This document shows, piece after piece, positions 44,330-55,679 of a DNA stretch of 64,000 nt. Source of the stretch: Pocillopora verrucosa. Taxonomy: Eukaryota > Cnidaria > Anthozoa > Scleractinia > Pocilloporidae. Each line of letters opens with the position of its first letter. Within the stretch, counting starts at the first letter, position 1. The translations under genes were made by a program, and so were the position numbers. Location: assembly GCF_036669915.1 (NCBI RefSeq), contig NC_089321.1:14302292-14366291 (forward strand). Direction: 5' to 3'. A model generated the notes under the pieces. The model saw nothing but the letters and a program-made list of their open reading frames with translations, searched no databases and was not told where the DNA came from.

Positions 44330-45733
44330 TCAGACGATTGTCGTAGGATCAGATAGAAGATATTGGGATGATGACATGAAGAAGGCACTTAGAATTGGAG
44401 GTTTTCCCTTGAACTCACTCTAAACCGAATTGGAAAGAAGGAGGTACCAGCAGTTCCATTTAATGAGACTGTTGTCGGCCGCTTCAACGAGGAGATGAAG
44501 ATCTTTGTTACCCCAAATCAATACTTTAAGGCAAAATTCAGAGGAATATTTACAAGGACGAAAATTCAACACTCTTCCGGTGCAGAATCAAAGCGATGGC
44601 TCGCTGGGCCGAACATGAGGTACTGGCCTCAACGGCTCAACTTCGCAATATGGTGCGCAACGACAGGCTGTGGAATAACTCGTGAAGTTCTCGATAAGGT
44701 TTCAGAACAGATCAAGTCGTTTCTGATGTTTCATTTCTACTTCACAGTCAGAAGGATTCTTTTTGAGATGGGTGGAATTCAGAGTGAATCAGCTCTTCCA
44801 GGTGAACCAGCTTTCAGCCAGATAAATAATAATTATGATACGCCATTGTTCAAACGAATATGCGCAGAATTTGGAATTTCACCAAGCGCTGACATCCGCT
44901 TCAAAAGTGGTGATAATCACGATCTCGGATCTGTTTTCATTTATGTGACGAATGCTGGACCGATGGCCATTTCAATCTCATATCCGGTTAATAACAAGTT
45001 CAGCGACGGGTGTGGAAAAGCCATCAAAGGAAATCTTATTTCTTTCATAAGGAGTGATTATGCGAATTGGTTGACAAGCAATTCAACTTCTTCATGGCAG
45101 ACAAGTCAGAAGGTTTGACGTAAGCTGGGATGGCGAGACTGAATCAGTCGATTAAGGCATTCGTTTACTGCATTCTTGGTTCAAAAGTCAATGTCAGATC
45201 ATCAATCTTGGGTCAGTCAGGAAGCCCTAAGGAATTCGAAGCCCAGAGTGAGTTCCTGGTATTGGTTGAGAATGCGATCAGAAAGCCAGACATTTCGGAG
45301 AGCGATTGATGAGTCAAAAGTCAAGCTTCATCTTGCAGTCTCACCAGACACTTGGCTCATGCCCTCAAATCTTCTTCTTAACACTCAGAGTACGGTTGGG
45401 TATAATAAAAGCCTGAAGAAAACAAATAAAGACATAGAGCTGGGAGTCAAAAAATCAACGAATTTGGAGATGAAACCAGTCAGAGTAAGGCATACGAATG
45501 GAGGCTCATCAAAGATCAAAAGGCCAACCTCTCAGCCTTCGGCCCGGCCGCGTATCCATCACCCTTCAAATAAAATTAACAAGACTGCAACTGAAGTTCA
45601 GGCGAAGACGCCACCGAGGTTAGATGAAAGGCTAAGCTTGAGCGACAGTGAGACAAATCATGATATTGTAAAGGTCGGATTGATTTCAGCAGGTTTGGTC
45701 TCAGCCTTCATGGTTCATCGCTTATTCTTCTGA
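44330..45733 (+). pseudogene. virus-like element long gene, broken by frameshifts
   Basis: At least three consecutive frames belong to one ancestral gene. A fragment before 44405 leads into a frame that is open through 44495-45118, and a third is open at 45176-45733. Key stretches are RYWPQRLNFAIWCATTGCGI, FYFTVRRILFEMGGI and CAEFGISPSADIRF in the middle part. The last part is Lys/Pro-rich and ends with a hydrophobic anchor (VGLISAGLVSAFMVHRLFF). Total length would be roughly 460 codons. It is the largest gene of the element. I regard it as a structural or replication-related protein of unknown function that recurs in cnidarian genomes (recollection, unverified). At least two frameshifts make it inactive. 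Confidence 0.6.
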
Positions 45734-45751
45734 AAGCGTTCAACCATAAAT

Positions 45752-45910
45752 ATGGCGACTTCCATTATCAGAATGATTGCCGGTGGATTGATTCCTAAGT
45801 ATATAAGGTACACGGCAATCGCAAGTGCCCCTCTTCTCACTGTCAAAAATTTTGAAGTACCCTTGATCAATGATAAGGAAAAGGACAATACTTGTGAAGA
45901 AACTGAATAA
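45752..45910 (+). CDS. 52-aa small protein of the virus-like element
   Basis: ATG 45752 follows the preceding stop by 18 bp, and the frame is intact for 52 residues. It starts MATSIIRMIAGGLIPKYIRY, with an amphipathic or weakly hydrophobic N-terminal half, and ends in an acidic tail (KEKDNTCEETE). Tight spacing suggests that it belongs to the same transcription unit as its neighbours. No homologue can be named. It could be a small membrane-active virion peptide (speculation) or a chance frame, although its codon pattern looks coding. Confidence 0.4.
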   Translation: MATSIIRMIAGGLIPKYIRYTAIASAPLLTVKNFEVPLINDKEKDNTCEETE

Positions 45911-45977
45911 GCTCTTATTCAATTACTTGATAAGAACGTGAATGACAACTTGAGTAAGAACCTAAAATTGCATATCA

Positions 45978-46345
45978 GTGAATAAAATGGATGATAAAAA
46001 ACCTGGACAAAAGACTGAAGAAGCACCGGCTAACCTTCGGCCAGGCCTCATGGAGGCTCAACAGGTGACTCCAACTAATAAAATAAGACAAAACCAAATA
46101 AAGACCCAGGGCGTGTCGCAGCTAGCAGAAAGCTTGCTGAATACAACAGAAGAGTTAGAGAGGAAAAGAAGAAGAAAGGAGATTCAAAGAAATCCAAAGA
46201 TCCGAAAGATCTGGGCCTTGAAGAGGCAGGCACTATAGGCGTAGGATTACAACCAGAACAAGAAATATATATCACCATCATTCTCACTCATTCAAATTCT
46301 TTCGGTAGCAAGTGTTTTTCTATCACTGGCTGGACTGTACGATAA
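45978..46345 (+). pseudogene. virus-like element gene, basic helix plus C-terminal membrane segment
   Basis: Starts MNKMDDKKPGQKTEEAP. A frameshift near 46100 moves the coding pattern into another frame rich in Lys/Arg/Glu, and another shift leads to a hydrophobic end (IQILSVASVFLSLAGLYDK, stop near 46345). As printed, the first frame ends at 46238 with 86 residues. A charged helical body with a single C-terminal transmembrane segment matches the architecture of the minus-strand gene at 43442-43665. Function unknown. Confidence 0.5.
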
Positions 46346-46704
46346 ATGAAAAGAGTTTGATGGCGCTCGTTGATAAACCAAAACCAGCGCAGCAAAACAC
46401 AAAAAGGTGGTGATTGTCAATGGACCCAGGCCCCAAATGGGCAGGCCGTGGAGTGGTAAGCTCTCCGAGTCAGAGGCCGCTATGCGGACCGAGGAATCCT
46501 TAACATTTACAAAGACACTTTTTTAGCAGAAGAACAAATAAAGGCACATAACGACTTCTTTGCGAGAAGATACAACATTGATGTTTGAAAATCTTCACAA
46601 CACCCCGGTGGCGCGACAAGAGAATTGTTCAAGAGAATCGTTCAAGAGAATTATATTCACAATCTCTTTAGAACTCACAAGTGAGACATTGTGAACGGGT
46701 GAAA
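46346..46704. other. element interior, right
   Basis: GC-rich hairpin-forming segment at 46430-46500, then AAGAGAATTGTTCAAGAGAATCGTTCAAGAGAATT, a short 14-bp tandem repeat near 46617-46650. No gene. Confidence 0.45.
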
Positions 46705-47001
46705 AGTGCCATACTTTCAAGTTACCACCACAAACAAGTTTCAGATACTTATCATCTGTGATGAATAACTTTGTATACTTAGCACGTAATAGTCCTAATA
46801 TGAAGATATGTCCTATGTGGCATGCTTCATGCTTTACGGTCTTCACAAGTTCCTTCACCTTTTGTAAAGAATGGTTAGGCTTTATCTTGCTTGCATTGGC
46901 GACATTTCTTCATCATTTTCAATACATGGTTTTTTTAAAAGAAATTATGTCTATACATTGATGGATATGAAATGCGGTAGAACCCGATATTTTTTACCTC
47001 T
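46705..47001 (-). repeat. right inverted repeat of the virus-like element
   Basis: Inverse of 42333-42649, terminating ...TTTTTTACCTCT before the GAGGAA duplication. Confidence 0.88.
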
Positions 47002-47257
47002 GAGGAAAACAAACAGCGGCGTATTATTATTTTGACAATGTTTACTAAATTTTTCGTACTACTTTTCTACATAGTTTGGTCGATTTACACATGGTTTATT
47101 CTCTTCCTCTTTACATTGAATAAATGAAGGACTTTTTTAAAACATGTTTCGACAGTTCTTCTGACATCTTCAATTCTGAATAATACAAAGTACAAAGGTG
47201 AATTTGAACTGTGTAACATTAATAAGTATTATTTTATATCAGATTTTGTTATCAAGA
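47002..47257. promoter_or_regulatory. immediate 5' flank of copy D with UTR acceptor
   Basis: Resumes the common upstream sequence (GCGTATTATTATTTTGACAATG) shared with copies A, C and E. A likely acceptor TATATCAG (AG 47241-47242) sits 15 nt before the ATG, as in C and E, implying a non-coding first exon further upstream. Part of that upstream region is now displaced by the 4.67-kb insertion. Confidence 0.5.
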
Positions 47258-48805
47258 ATGGCACAGGAAGGGACCCCAGATAAAAGTTCCGATGAGTCGG
47301 CATCTGAATTTAGCCAGACTATATTTGGTGCAAAAAACTTGGAGTATCAGATCGAACAGTTTGTCAGTTCCGGTGGCCAGACAGTAAATATCCTCCTGAG
47401 TGGCAAGACAGGAGTTGGCAAGTCCTATTTGACAAATGCGCTCATTGGAGAAAACCTTGCGGCAGAAGGCTTTGACATCGACCCACAAACTAATGACGTA
47501 AGCTACTTTGATATCGACAGTTACATCACCTTTCAAACTATTATGGGGTGCTTTCATCAACAGCTTACTGTGCATTACTTGTAGATGGCAAAAGGAATGT
47601 TATTTTGCGTCCCATCTTTGATACTTGAAATCAAGAAAGAATTATCGAATGCTTTTATGGGTATTAGGTAAAAAGTTACTCGAAGGACCAGAAAAAAACC
47701 ATTTTCCAAGGTCTCTTAGCCAGACAAGGCTTCCCTATGAATAAAACGTTTTCATGCAATTTTCTCGTGGAACTGAGGTAACATACCAAGATATCAAATC
47801 GCTGCAAGAGTTAAATGGTTTATTAATGTTCTGTTTCATGTCCCTTAGGTAACTGCTTACGAGGTTGTCAAGAACGGCGTGACTATCACAGTATTCGACA
47901 CTCCAGGACTTGCAGACGCAACTGGCAATGATGAAGAATATCTGCGGAAAATCAAGGAGAAAGTAATCCACTTCGACCTGTTTCTGTTCTGTACTGAGAT
48001 GACCAGTAAGCGATTCCGCACCGACGACTTGGAAACGATAAAGAAGCTTACAGAAGCCTTAGGGAAGAAACTTTGGGATCACGCTCTGGTGGTTTTAACC
48101 TTTGCCAACGAAGTCCCACTATCGTCAACCAAGAAGACGGATGATGTACCTGACGCAACCGCTTTCAGTGACCGCTTTTTAGCTTTCAAGAGAAAGATAA
48201 AAAAACACTTGGTTGCTATCGGAGTACCTGAGATAACAGCGACTAATCTGCCATTTGCGCCAGCCGGAGAGTTGGATGATCCAAGACTTCCAGATAGAGA
48301 AGACTGGTTAACAGCATTTTGGATCGCGGCTTTCAAACGTATCAATAGGAACGCAAAACCTGCTTTCCTAATGGCGAGTATCGATCGTATTTCATTTTCT
48401 TCTGATGAGGGAAAAGAAGAAAGCAAAGTAAGGAAAGATGGCAAAGTTGTCAATCTTGACCAGTTCAGAAATTTATCCATTGAAGAAAGGAATGCGATTA
48501 AAGAAATCAAACGAAAATTGAAAGAGAGCGACTTTGACAAAGAATTGCACCGCTGTTTGGAGAAAAATAAGACTGAAACATCACCTGGCCAAGATGCTAA
48601 GGTGTCAGGTCCCTCCATCAAGGTGGACGAAACGCACTCTAAAGACCTCGTTAAGGATATGTTTAGCGATGTAACAGGGCAACTCATCTGTGAGCTGACC
48701 GGTGCTAAGTTTGGTAGAAAGTACCAAACATTCTTGGGCTGGCTAATGAAGTATTTTAAGAAGTCTTACGCAACTTCTCGACCCACTTTCGCTTTAAAGG
48801 CTTGA
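47258..48805 (+). CDS. AIG1/GIMAP-type GTPase, copy D (two exons, 398 aa)
   Basis: Exon 1 47258-47497, intron 47498-47848 (351 bp, the shortest of the five, phase 0), exon 2 47849-48805. P-loop GKTGVGKS 50-57, DTPG 97-100, LTFANE in the G4 position. It is the most distinct copy: EFSQTIFG near the N-terminus, a deletion after ISFSS, a reworked linker (CLEKNKTETSPGQD) and an extended C-terminus ...SRPTFALKA, because the stop seen in the others is lost. Frame intact. Its promoter may be affected by the virus-like insertion 250 bp upstream. Confidence 0.9.
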
Positions 48806-49090
48806 CCAGAAGGCATGAAGAATGATCACATGGAAACCAAAAGAATGAAAAAGAGAGAAACTCTGTGCCATTATAAAATACTACCACTTAGACTATGAAC
48901 ATATAATCTATTAACGAAAATGAACTCTGTATACTTAAAAGGTTCATGTCACTTTTCTGAAATCAAATGTGCTGTAGAAAAAATGTGTCAGATAGATTGC
49001 ATGTTACATGTAGGCTCGTTAGAGGTCCAAGCGCTCTTTTGTTGCAAGATAGGACGAGTTTCAACTACTTGCAGATTACGTTGCTGAGTA
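48806..49090. other. 3' flank/UTR of copy D
   Basis: Homologous to the other 3' flanks up to about 49090, where the similarity ends in unique sequence. Confidence 0.5.
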
Positions 49091-52000
49091 ATATGTAGAT
49101 TTAGCCAAGCCTAAAAGCGGAGCTCTTGTTAGTTTATTTTCCAGCTCTTCGTTATACTGAATAAAAACTGTAATAAAATTCTTCAGCACTGGCTGTAGAG
49201 AAGTTTCTTCAATGGATTGAAAGACTAGTTTCGGGGGGTGGGGAGATGGGGAAGAATTGACGAAGTCCGGACCTGGGGACGATGTTCTCACAACTACACA
49301 TATGCTAGTCAGCGGTATCTTCAAACAACTTAACGACTTTCGTCGTTGTTCTTGATGTTGTGACCAGATTTTCGAAGATAGGGAGTGTTTTCTTCTTCAG
49401 ATGAAGTGCATATTGTCAGCATCAGTTGAAATTATATCCTATTGAGCGTGAATTATAATTTCGGTTTGGGAAAATGAGCCAAAATTGAAAGAAACGACAG
49501 TAAACCGCTTTGCGTTAAGACATTACTGGTGGCTGAGGTGTATACGTGCAGTGAGCACGGTAAGTCAGTAAAACTATACGCCAGAATCGTATGGGCTTCT
49601 CTTATATCTTCTCTTGAAGTTGCCAGGTATGACTGCTTACCCCACCGTTTTTCCCCAACGTTTCAACCTCCTCTGTTTAGCGTAGAAAATTGAAAAAAAA
49701 GTAGTTTTCAGCTCATGTTTGAACCTGTGTAATTTTTGAAAACTTTTTCGCTTTTGGCTACTCGTTTCATGTTTCATGTTTCATGATTGTCCTCTGGTTG
49801 GAAATAAACGACGTCTTTTTGAGATTTTTTCTGTTATTTCATTCGATAACCTCTGTTGTAACTGCATGTAATGTGGGTGTCTTTTAGAAAACTTGTGATG
49901 ATACCTGGATTTCATTTTTACATCACAGAAATCAATTCCAAACATCAATCAAGTTTTCTCTTAAGTTTAGAAGTTGAATTGATGTTGTTTTTAGCTATAT
50001 TAAATAGGTTGAAAAGTTTTAGATGGTATTTCCTTATGTTTGCAAATAATTGAATTTACTGGGAGGTGGAGTTGTATTGACATGTAAAAAGTTTTCATCT
50101 GACTATCTACTGGCAAGTCTTTGTATTATATTTCAGCCAAACCATTTTCCTCAACATATAAACACTATTACAAAATAATTAGTCAGGGAAATGGAAAACT
50201 TGTGGCATATACACCATGTTTGAAATGCCATGTCCATAGTAAGCTAACAGGATTGAGGAGGATATATGTAGAAATAGGCCCTCTTGTCTGTATCAATAAT
50301 TTGCTAATCACTCCTGTTGGCAATGTTTTGATGAGGTTGGGCTGTCAGGGCAAAGGAACTGAGGATTTTAGTGGGCAGTGACTTTTTTCCAAACCTGGAA
50401 ACTATCCGATCCTGAAAGCCATGCTTGTGCCCACTAACTCATTCTTATTCTGATAAACTAGTTTTAAGAAGGATACAATATTTTATAACAAAAACGTGAT
50501 GCATAGGTTGTGCAAAAAACTTTACTTTGACTGTACTTTTATAACCAATACCGGTCCCTTCACACGGTAAAATGTTAGGAGGATCAGAGAAAAAATAATG
50601 TGCCATACATCTACAAGATTTCATGTAATTGTTTTGATTACAAGAACATTAAATGATACTAGGAGATCTAAAACTATTAAAAAAAAATATTTAAATTTGG
50701 TTGAAAAAATAGAATTCAGCACAGGCTGGATAAATAGAATTCTTAGAAAAAGAAATGTGTACTAATGAAAAAGCTTAGCAAACTTTTTTTACAACACCTG
50801 CCTGTACCAATACGGCATGTAGTAAAGTCTTTTGAAGTAGTCATAATCCCAGTTTCATGTATTGAAAACACATGCAGATTTCCTGTAAACCTATAGTTTA
50901 AGCCTGTGATGACTTTGGAATTTTGACGCCCCTCTCAAAAGGAGAACAAATAAATTTTATGTTTCTATATATTCAGTTTAGGTGGGTGAGGTAAAATTGA
51001 GTCAAACATTCAAGACGTAAAACGAAGGTTAGCCTACCTGGAACAATCACCTTCATGTAAAAATTAGACCACGTTTGTACTGATGATGCCCAACAGAACT
51101 ATCCGTGATAAGAGGACTGGCTTTCCTTTCTTCATTTAAAGAAATAATGATGTTATCATCTTTCCACAAGCTCAGTGGAAAGTGAGAGTGAATGAGACTG
51201 ATAGTGATTATGTTATTTGAATAAATATCCAGAGCCAGGATAAAAAGTCAGACGTGGTCGGCAAAACTCTCTTATTTTAATTTTTAACCTATTAGGCTAA
51301 AGCTTTACATTCTTGCTTTGTGATTATGTGGATGCCAATTATTGGTAATTTAACTTTCATGCATCAAAATACCAAAAAATGTTCTCTTCATCTGTGTCCT
51401 AAACATTGCAGGGGAGGAGGCAGGTCAAATTGAAAATACGAATTAAAATAAGAGGGCCCCCATTAATTTCAGTCCTGATTAAAGGAGGATCCTTGTTTTT
51501 CCAGAATCCCACCCTCTTAAACTCACATATCTTATGACCAATTCCTTATTTTGATGTTCAGTTTAGGTATGACTATTGATAAGAAACACCATGCATTAAT
51601 GAAAGCTTGAGCTGGTGTATTTAATGCAATCAAAATAATAATAATAATACATGTTACAATATGGTAACTTACACAGCAAAATTATATAATCACATAATTC
51701 AAAACAAAGGAAGTCAGGTTATTGACTTGCCTGCTTCAACTTTTGAGGGCGTAAGGTACAGAGAATAGATATGGTAAACAGCTACAATAAATACAAAGTT
51801 GAAAGTTTGAAAACTAAAAGATACACATTACAATCATCAGACCCTATGCATCCTACCAAAAGAAGGGTCATTTCCCACCATAACTTCCCCCAAATGTTCA
51901 TGCTTACAGAAAATCATTTATTTTTGTCTCTAGCCGGTACTGTATTTACAATGTACAGGTCAAGTGGAAGGTTCCTGAATGGGGACTAACATTTCAACTA

Positions 52001-52668
52001 CCTCAGCGAACTGTAATCATCAGAATTGCAAGCCAAGGTGTATTTACCAAGTGCTCAAGTTTCCAAATTAGTCACATAATTCTTACAGTGGAGTTCAATC
52101 CTTTTTAAGGCTATCATCAGCTTGATCATCCTGTTACATGTGAAAACATCAAATGTTACTCACATATTCAAATAATTTCCTGAATTAAAAGTAATAATTT
52201 TTTTTTAATAACCTGCTACCTTTAATTGTGCTCCAGGAATAGCAAATGGTATTGAAGAGAAAGGAAGAGAGTTCTTGAAACATTACATGTTAAATAAAAC
52301 TTTGTTATGAATGTTAATTGTGATTGCAACAAAACATCTGTGAAGCTATAATAACAAATACCTTTCCAGGTAAACAAACCATAATGAAGTATGATATGTA
52401 TAAATTTAATCTCATCCAGTTTGAATGTAGAATCCAAAATATGATTAACTTACTGGTGAATGGGAAAAAGCTCAATGTGTTTTTCCTGCTTCTGTCATTC
52501 TAAATATCACAAATCAATCATGCCACGATCTCAGTGTGATTTTTTTAATGATGTATACTTTTTCTTATGGACAGCTATTTTAAGTATCTATCTTTTGCCG
52601 GCTGACATCTGAGAAGAATAAAGTCCACACTGACAATTTGACACATTGTAGGCAAACCTTACAACCGA
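49091..52668. other. unique AT-rich interval, no gene assigned
   Basis: No long frame and no similarity to the array. It holds a GTTTCAT triplet repeat near 49766-49784 and an ATAATA run near 51636-51650. A possible last exon on the minus strand reads from an acceptor TGTAACAG (about 52138) through GATGATCAAGCTGATGATAG to a TGA near 52102, but I could not link it to other exons. Confidence 0.35.
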
Positions 52669-52880
52669 TTAACCCTTTAACTCCCATGAGTGACCAAGGC
52701 AGAATTTCTCCTAACAATATCTATACAGCATCAATCAGATAAGTGATGAGAATACAGAAAAATATAAATTTGGGGATAATTAGTTGATCCAATACTAAAT
52801 TCTTAGAATGAACATTATAAGAATTGTATAGTTGACAGTAAGGAGAATTACAAATTTGAACTGGGAGTTAAAGGGATAAA
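52669..52880. repeat. TTAA-type MITE, copy 3
   Basis: TTAACCCTTTAACTCCCATG at the left and GGGAGTTAAAGGGATAA at the right, so nearly perfect inverted termini. This is the best copy for defining the family. Confidence 0.85.
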
Positions 52881-53756
52881 TTTTATTTGGTCAAAAACAT
52901 TAACAGCAATGGATGAAATTAGCTAGCACAATTCAAATTTCCTCTTTTAAGTATTCTGTGATGTTTTTTCTATCACATGGTAAAGTTTACAATTTCCCTC
53001 ATTTCACTGTCTTCTGTTCACTTGTTTGTTTGCTTTCCTAACAATCTTAGCTATTGTTGCCAACAAATGCGAGAAGCATATACACGAAAATGCGTACAGT
53101 TAATGACACTTTAATCCCTGAGAGAGGCTAGCATTTAATTTCTCCTTTCAATGTCACCCCTGAGTCACACATTAAGGTCATGAGAATAAAGGAAATGATA
53201 ATCAACTGAAGAACCTCTCGATTGTCAAACAAATTCTCCTTGCCAGCATGTTTGGAAATATAAGAGAACAGTATGGAGAATATGCATTCTGATATTGGGG
53301 TGTTAAAGACATCATGTAATTAGGTAAAGTACTGCTTGAATAAATGATTGCAGTGAGTACAAATGCCAAGTAAAAATCATTCTATGCTCTTTTACTCTTC
53401 CACCCTGGAGGTTGCCTTGTGTAAAAAAAAAAAAACCTTTTTAAAGACACCTCTACAATAGTAGGTACACACAACTGACATGTATGAGTGAAGCATGTCA
53501 AGTATTAAGGTATGATTGTCAATTAGCCTTTTATTATTTGCAAACAGCTTATTTCTATCAGTTTTAAAAACTCCTGTATCCCCACTTTCAAAGAGAAGCA
53601 TTTCCCACGAAAATTTAAGCATGAAAGACATACCTGTAAGCTACCAGCAACAGGTTTTTCCATTGCAAGTGTTTCATAGGATCAGACTCTCATCACATTT
53701 TTTTGTTACATTTGAAAGCATAAGAATATTTTAATCAATATCTGAAATCCCCCATT
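52881..53756. other. AT-rich interval
   Basis: No supported gene. A possible minus-strand short exon starts with an ATG near 53662 and ends at a donor CAG|GTATGT (about 53628-53633). Isolated and weak. Confidence 0.3.
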
Positions 53757-53966
53757 TTAACCCTTAAACTCCCATGAGTGACCAAGATAGCATTTCTCCT
53801 TACAATATCAAAACAATATCAAGCAGACAAGTTATGAGAATGAAGAAAAATATCAGTTGGGGGATTATAAGATGATCCAATACTAAATCCTCCAAACTTA
53901 CATCACAAGAACTGTATGGGAGGTAGTAAGGAGAATTACTAGTGAGATCTTGGGAGTTAAAGGGTT
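53757..53966. repeat. TTAA-type MITE, copy 4
   Basis: TTAACCCTTAAACTCCCATG ... TGGGAGTTAAAGGGTTT. It abuts copy 5 directly. Confidence 0.85.
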
Positions 53967-54168
53967 TAGTCCCATTGGTGACCAAGACAGAATTTCTCCT
54001 TACATTATTAGTATGATATAAAGCAGACATGTAACGAGAATTAAGAAAAATTTCAATAAGGGGATTATTTGTTGATCCAATTTCAAATTCTCCAAACTAA
54101 CATTACATAAATTGTATGGCAGACAGTAAGGAGGATTACTCATAAAATTTTGAGAGTTAAAGGGTTAA
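53967..54168. repeat. TTAA-type MITE, copy 5
   Basis: Begins inside the right end of copy 4 (AGTCCCATTGGTGACCAAG) and ends GAGAGTTAAAGGGTTAA. A head-to-tail pair. Confidence 0.85.
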
Positions 54169-55291
54169 GACACATATGGTAATCATGTGTACCAGAAAGA
54201 CAGCAAATAGATATAACACTATACTCCAGTAAAGTGTTCTTAAGTAGAATGAAGTTTCAAACTCATTGAAATTAAGTTGACTTCATAATTCATATTTTAG
54301 ATAAAGAAATGTGTAATATCTCTTTACAAGGATGAAAAGGGAATGCCATTTATGCCAAAGACATAGAGATAGAATTTAAAAAACTACTAAAATATGGCAT
54401 AACTATAGCTCGGACGCTTCTTGCAAAATGTGATGACTAACAATTTTAGAGATTAATTCTTCAGTTTCCAGGATAAGGAAAAAAATACCGTATCGCAAGC
54501 ATGTTCATCATAACGCCTCGAGATGTTGAGCGAAGAGAAAGTGGCTCCATGTTTTGTGAGACAAACCATTTCCTAACTAGGTTCGAACGAATCGAGTAGA
54601 AAGCATGAAAACATAGCGCTCAAAAGTACGACAGCCAAACAATTAAATTCACTCATCCCGCTGTAGAACTAACTCCATTTAACCCGTCAGTTTGGTTTGC
54701 ACCATACAAGTGCGGTCCGCAATTTGATTCTCAGATGTTCGACGGGTTCTCACATGACAATATTGTCAAAATCAAATTACCGCGTCAGACTTAACGTAAA
54801 CATGGACATCGCTGACTCAATCTCAATCTATTTCAATTTTGGGAAAGACCATTACTTCGTTCCTAAGGTAAAACAACACATCTTCAGCAAAGCACGAATT
54901 TTTCAAATGAATAGAATAAATTCTGCGATAATTAACTGAAGAGAAAAAAAGTAAAAACTTGTGCTCGCCGTTCGCCTTCATTTGAAAACTTTCTAGGCAA
55001 AACGAAAGTCGTGAGATAACTTCTTTTCCCATAACACCACGACTGTATTAAACTTTTAAACGAAAGGACAAGAAATAACTTGAAGAATACGAACACTATG
55101 AAATATTATTCGAGCGATGAACCGGCGTGAGGGTTTTTAGGCGATGAATGCTAGAGTCAAGTTTAACCGAAACGTGATCAGTTGAATTACAAACTGAAGC
55201 TAGTATCAAACGACGATTGGTAAAAAAAAAAGTTTGAATTTGTTCTGGGTCTTAGCGTCAGAGAAAACCCAGATAAGACACGACTTACCTC
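54169..55291. other. interval upstream of array block, no gene assigned
   Basis: Short frames only. If a minus-strand gene starts at about 55.5 kb, this would be its first intron. Confidence 0.3.
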
Positions 55292-55600
55292 CTCTTCTTT
55301 CGCGGATCCTTTGCAGTTCGCTTCTCTTTGTTGATGACCTCTTTTCAGTCTGTTTTCAGAAGCGTCTTTGTATTTCCTTCTCGCGTTGCTCTTCGCTAGA
55401 TACTCGCCTTTTTACTTATGCCCTTTATTGTTCTCTTTCGCGTTCCTTTCGCCGTATTCTGCCTATTTTGGCGTCCTTTCTAACTTTCTTGCGCGATTTT
55501 CTGGACTCGCTTCAATCGCGTCATTACCTTCTCCCTCGCCCTTCCATTACGTAATGGCCAAGATGGTGCCCGTGGTACAGTTGGCCGCGCATGCTTAAAG
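55292..55600 (-). other. possible first exon of a minus-strand gene
   Basis: A locally GC- and CpG-richer stretch ends at an excellent donor (GAG|GTAAGT, exon edge about 55292). Read on the minus strand it is very rich in Lys/Arg/Glu codons, but every frame has stops, so it may be 5' UTR. The palindrome TTACGTAA is at 55548-55555. The product is unknown. Confidence 0.3.
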
Positions 55601-55679
55601 TAGCACCTTGTACGGTCGTATGGTCGTACAACCAAATTTTTTCGGCTTGATGAGTTACTACTATTTCGTATTATTTTGT

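Larger units (their letters stand above)
42333..47001. mobile_element. Polinton/Maverick-like virus-derived element, non-autonomous, 4.67 kb
   Basis: Flanked by a 6-bp direct repeat, GAGGAA (42327-42332 and 47002-47007). Removing the insert restores the flank seen upstream of copies C and E (GAGGAAAACAAACAGCG). The ends carry inverted repeats of about 300 bp, beginning roughly GTAGTTAAAACATGCGGGTT at the left and AGAGGTAAAAAATATCGGGT read inward from the right. A 6-bp duplication and long inverted repeats starting near 5'-AG fit Polinton/Maverick integration (family knowledge). Inside are at least five decayed reading frames in two divergent groups. No DNA polymerase, integrase, ATPase or protease is seen, so it is non-autonomous or heavily deleted. 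Assignment to Polintons rather than another virus-like group is inference. Confidence 0.75.

Noticed and set aside
55234..55554. Plus-strand 106-codon frame rich in Ser/Leu/Phe
   Set aside because: It is the reverse complement of a Lys/Arg/Glu-rich stretch; composition explains the openness.
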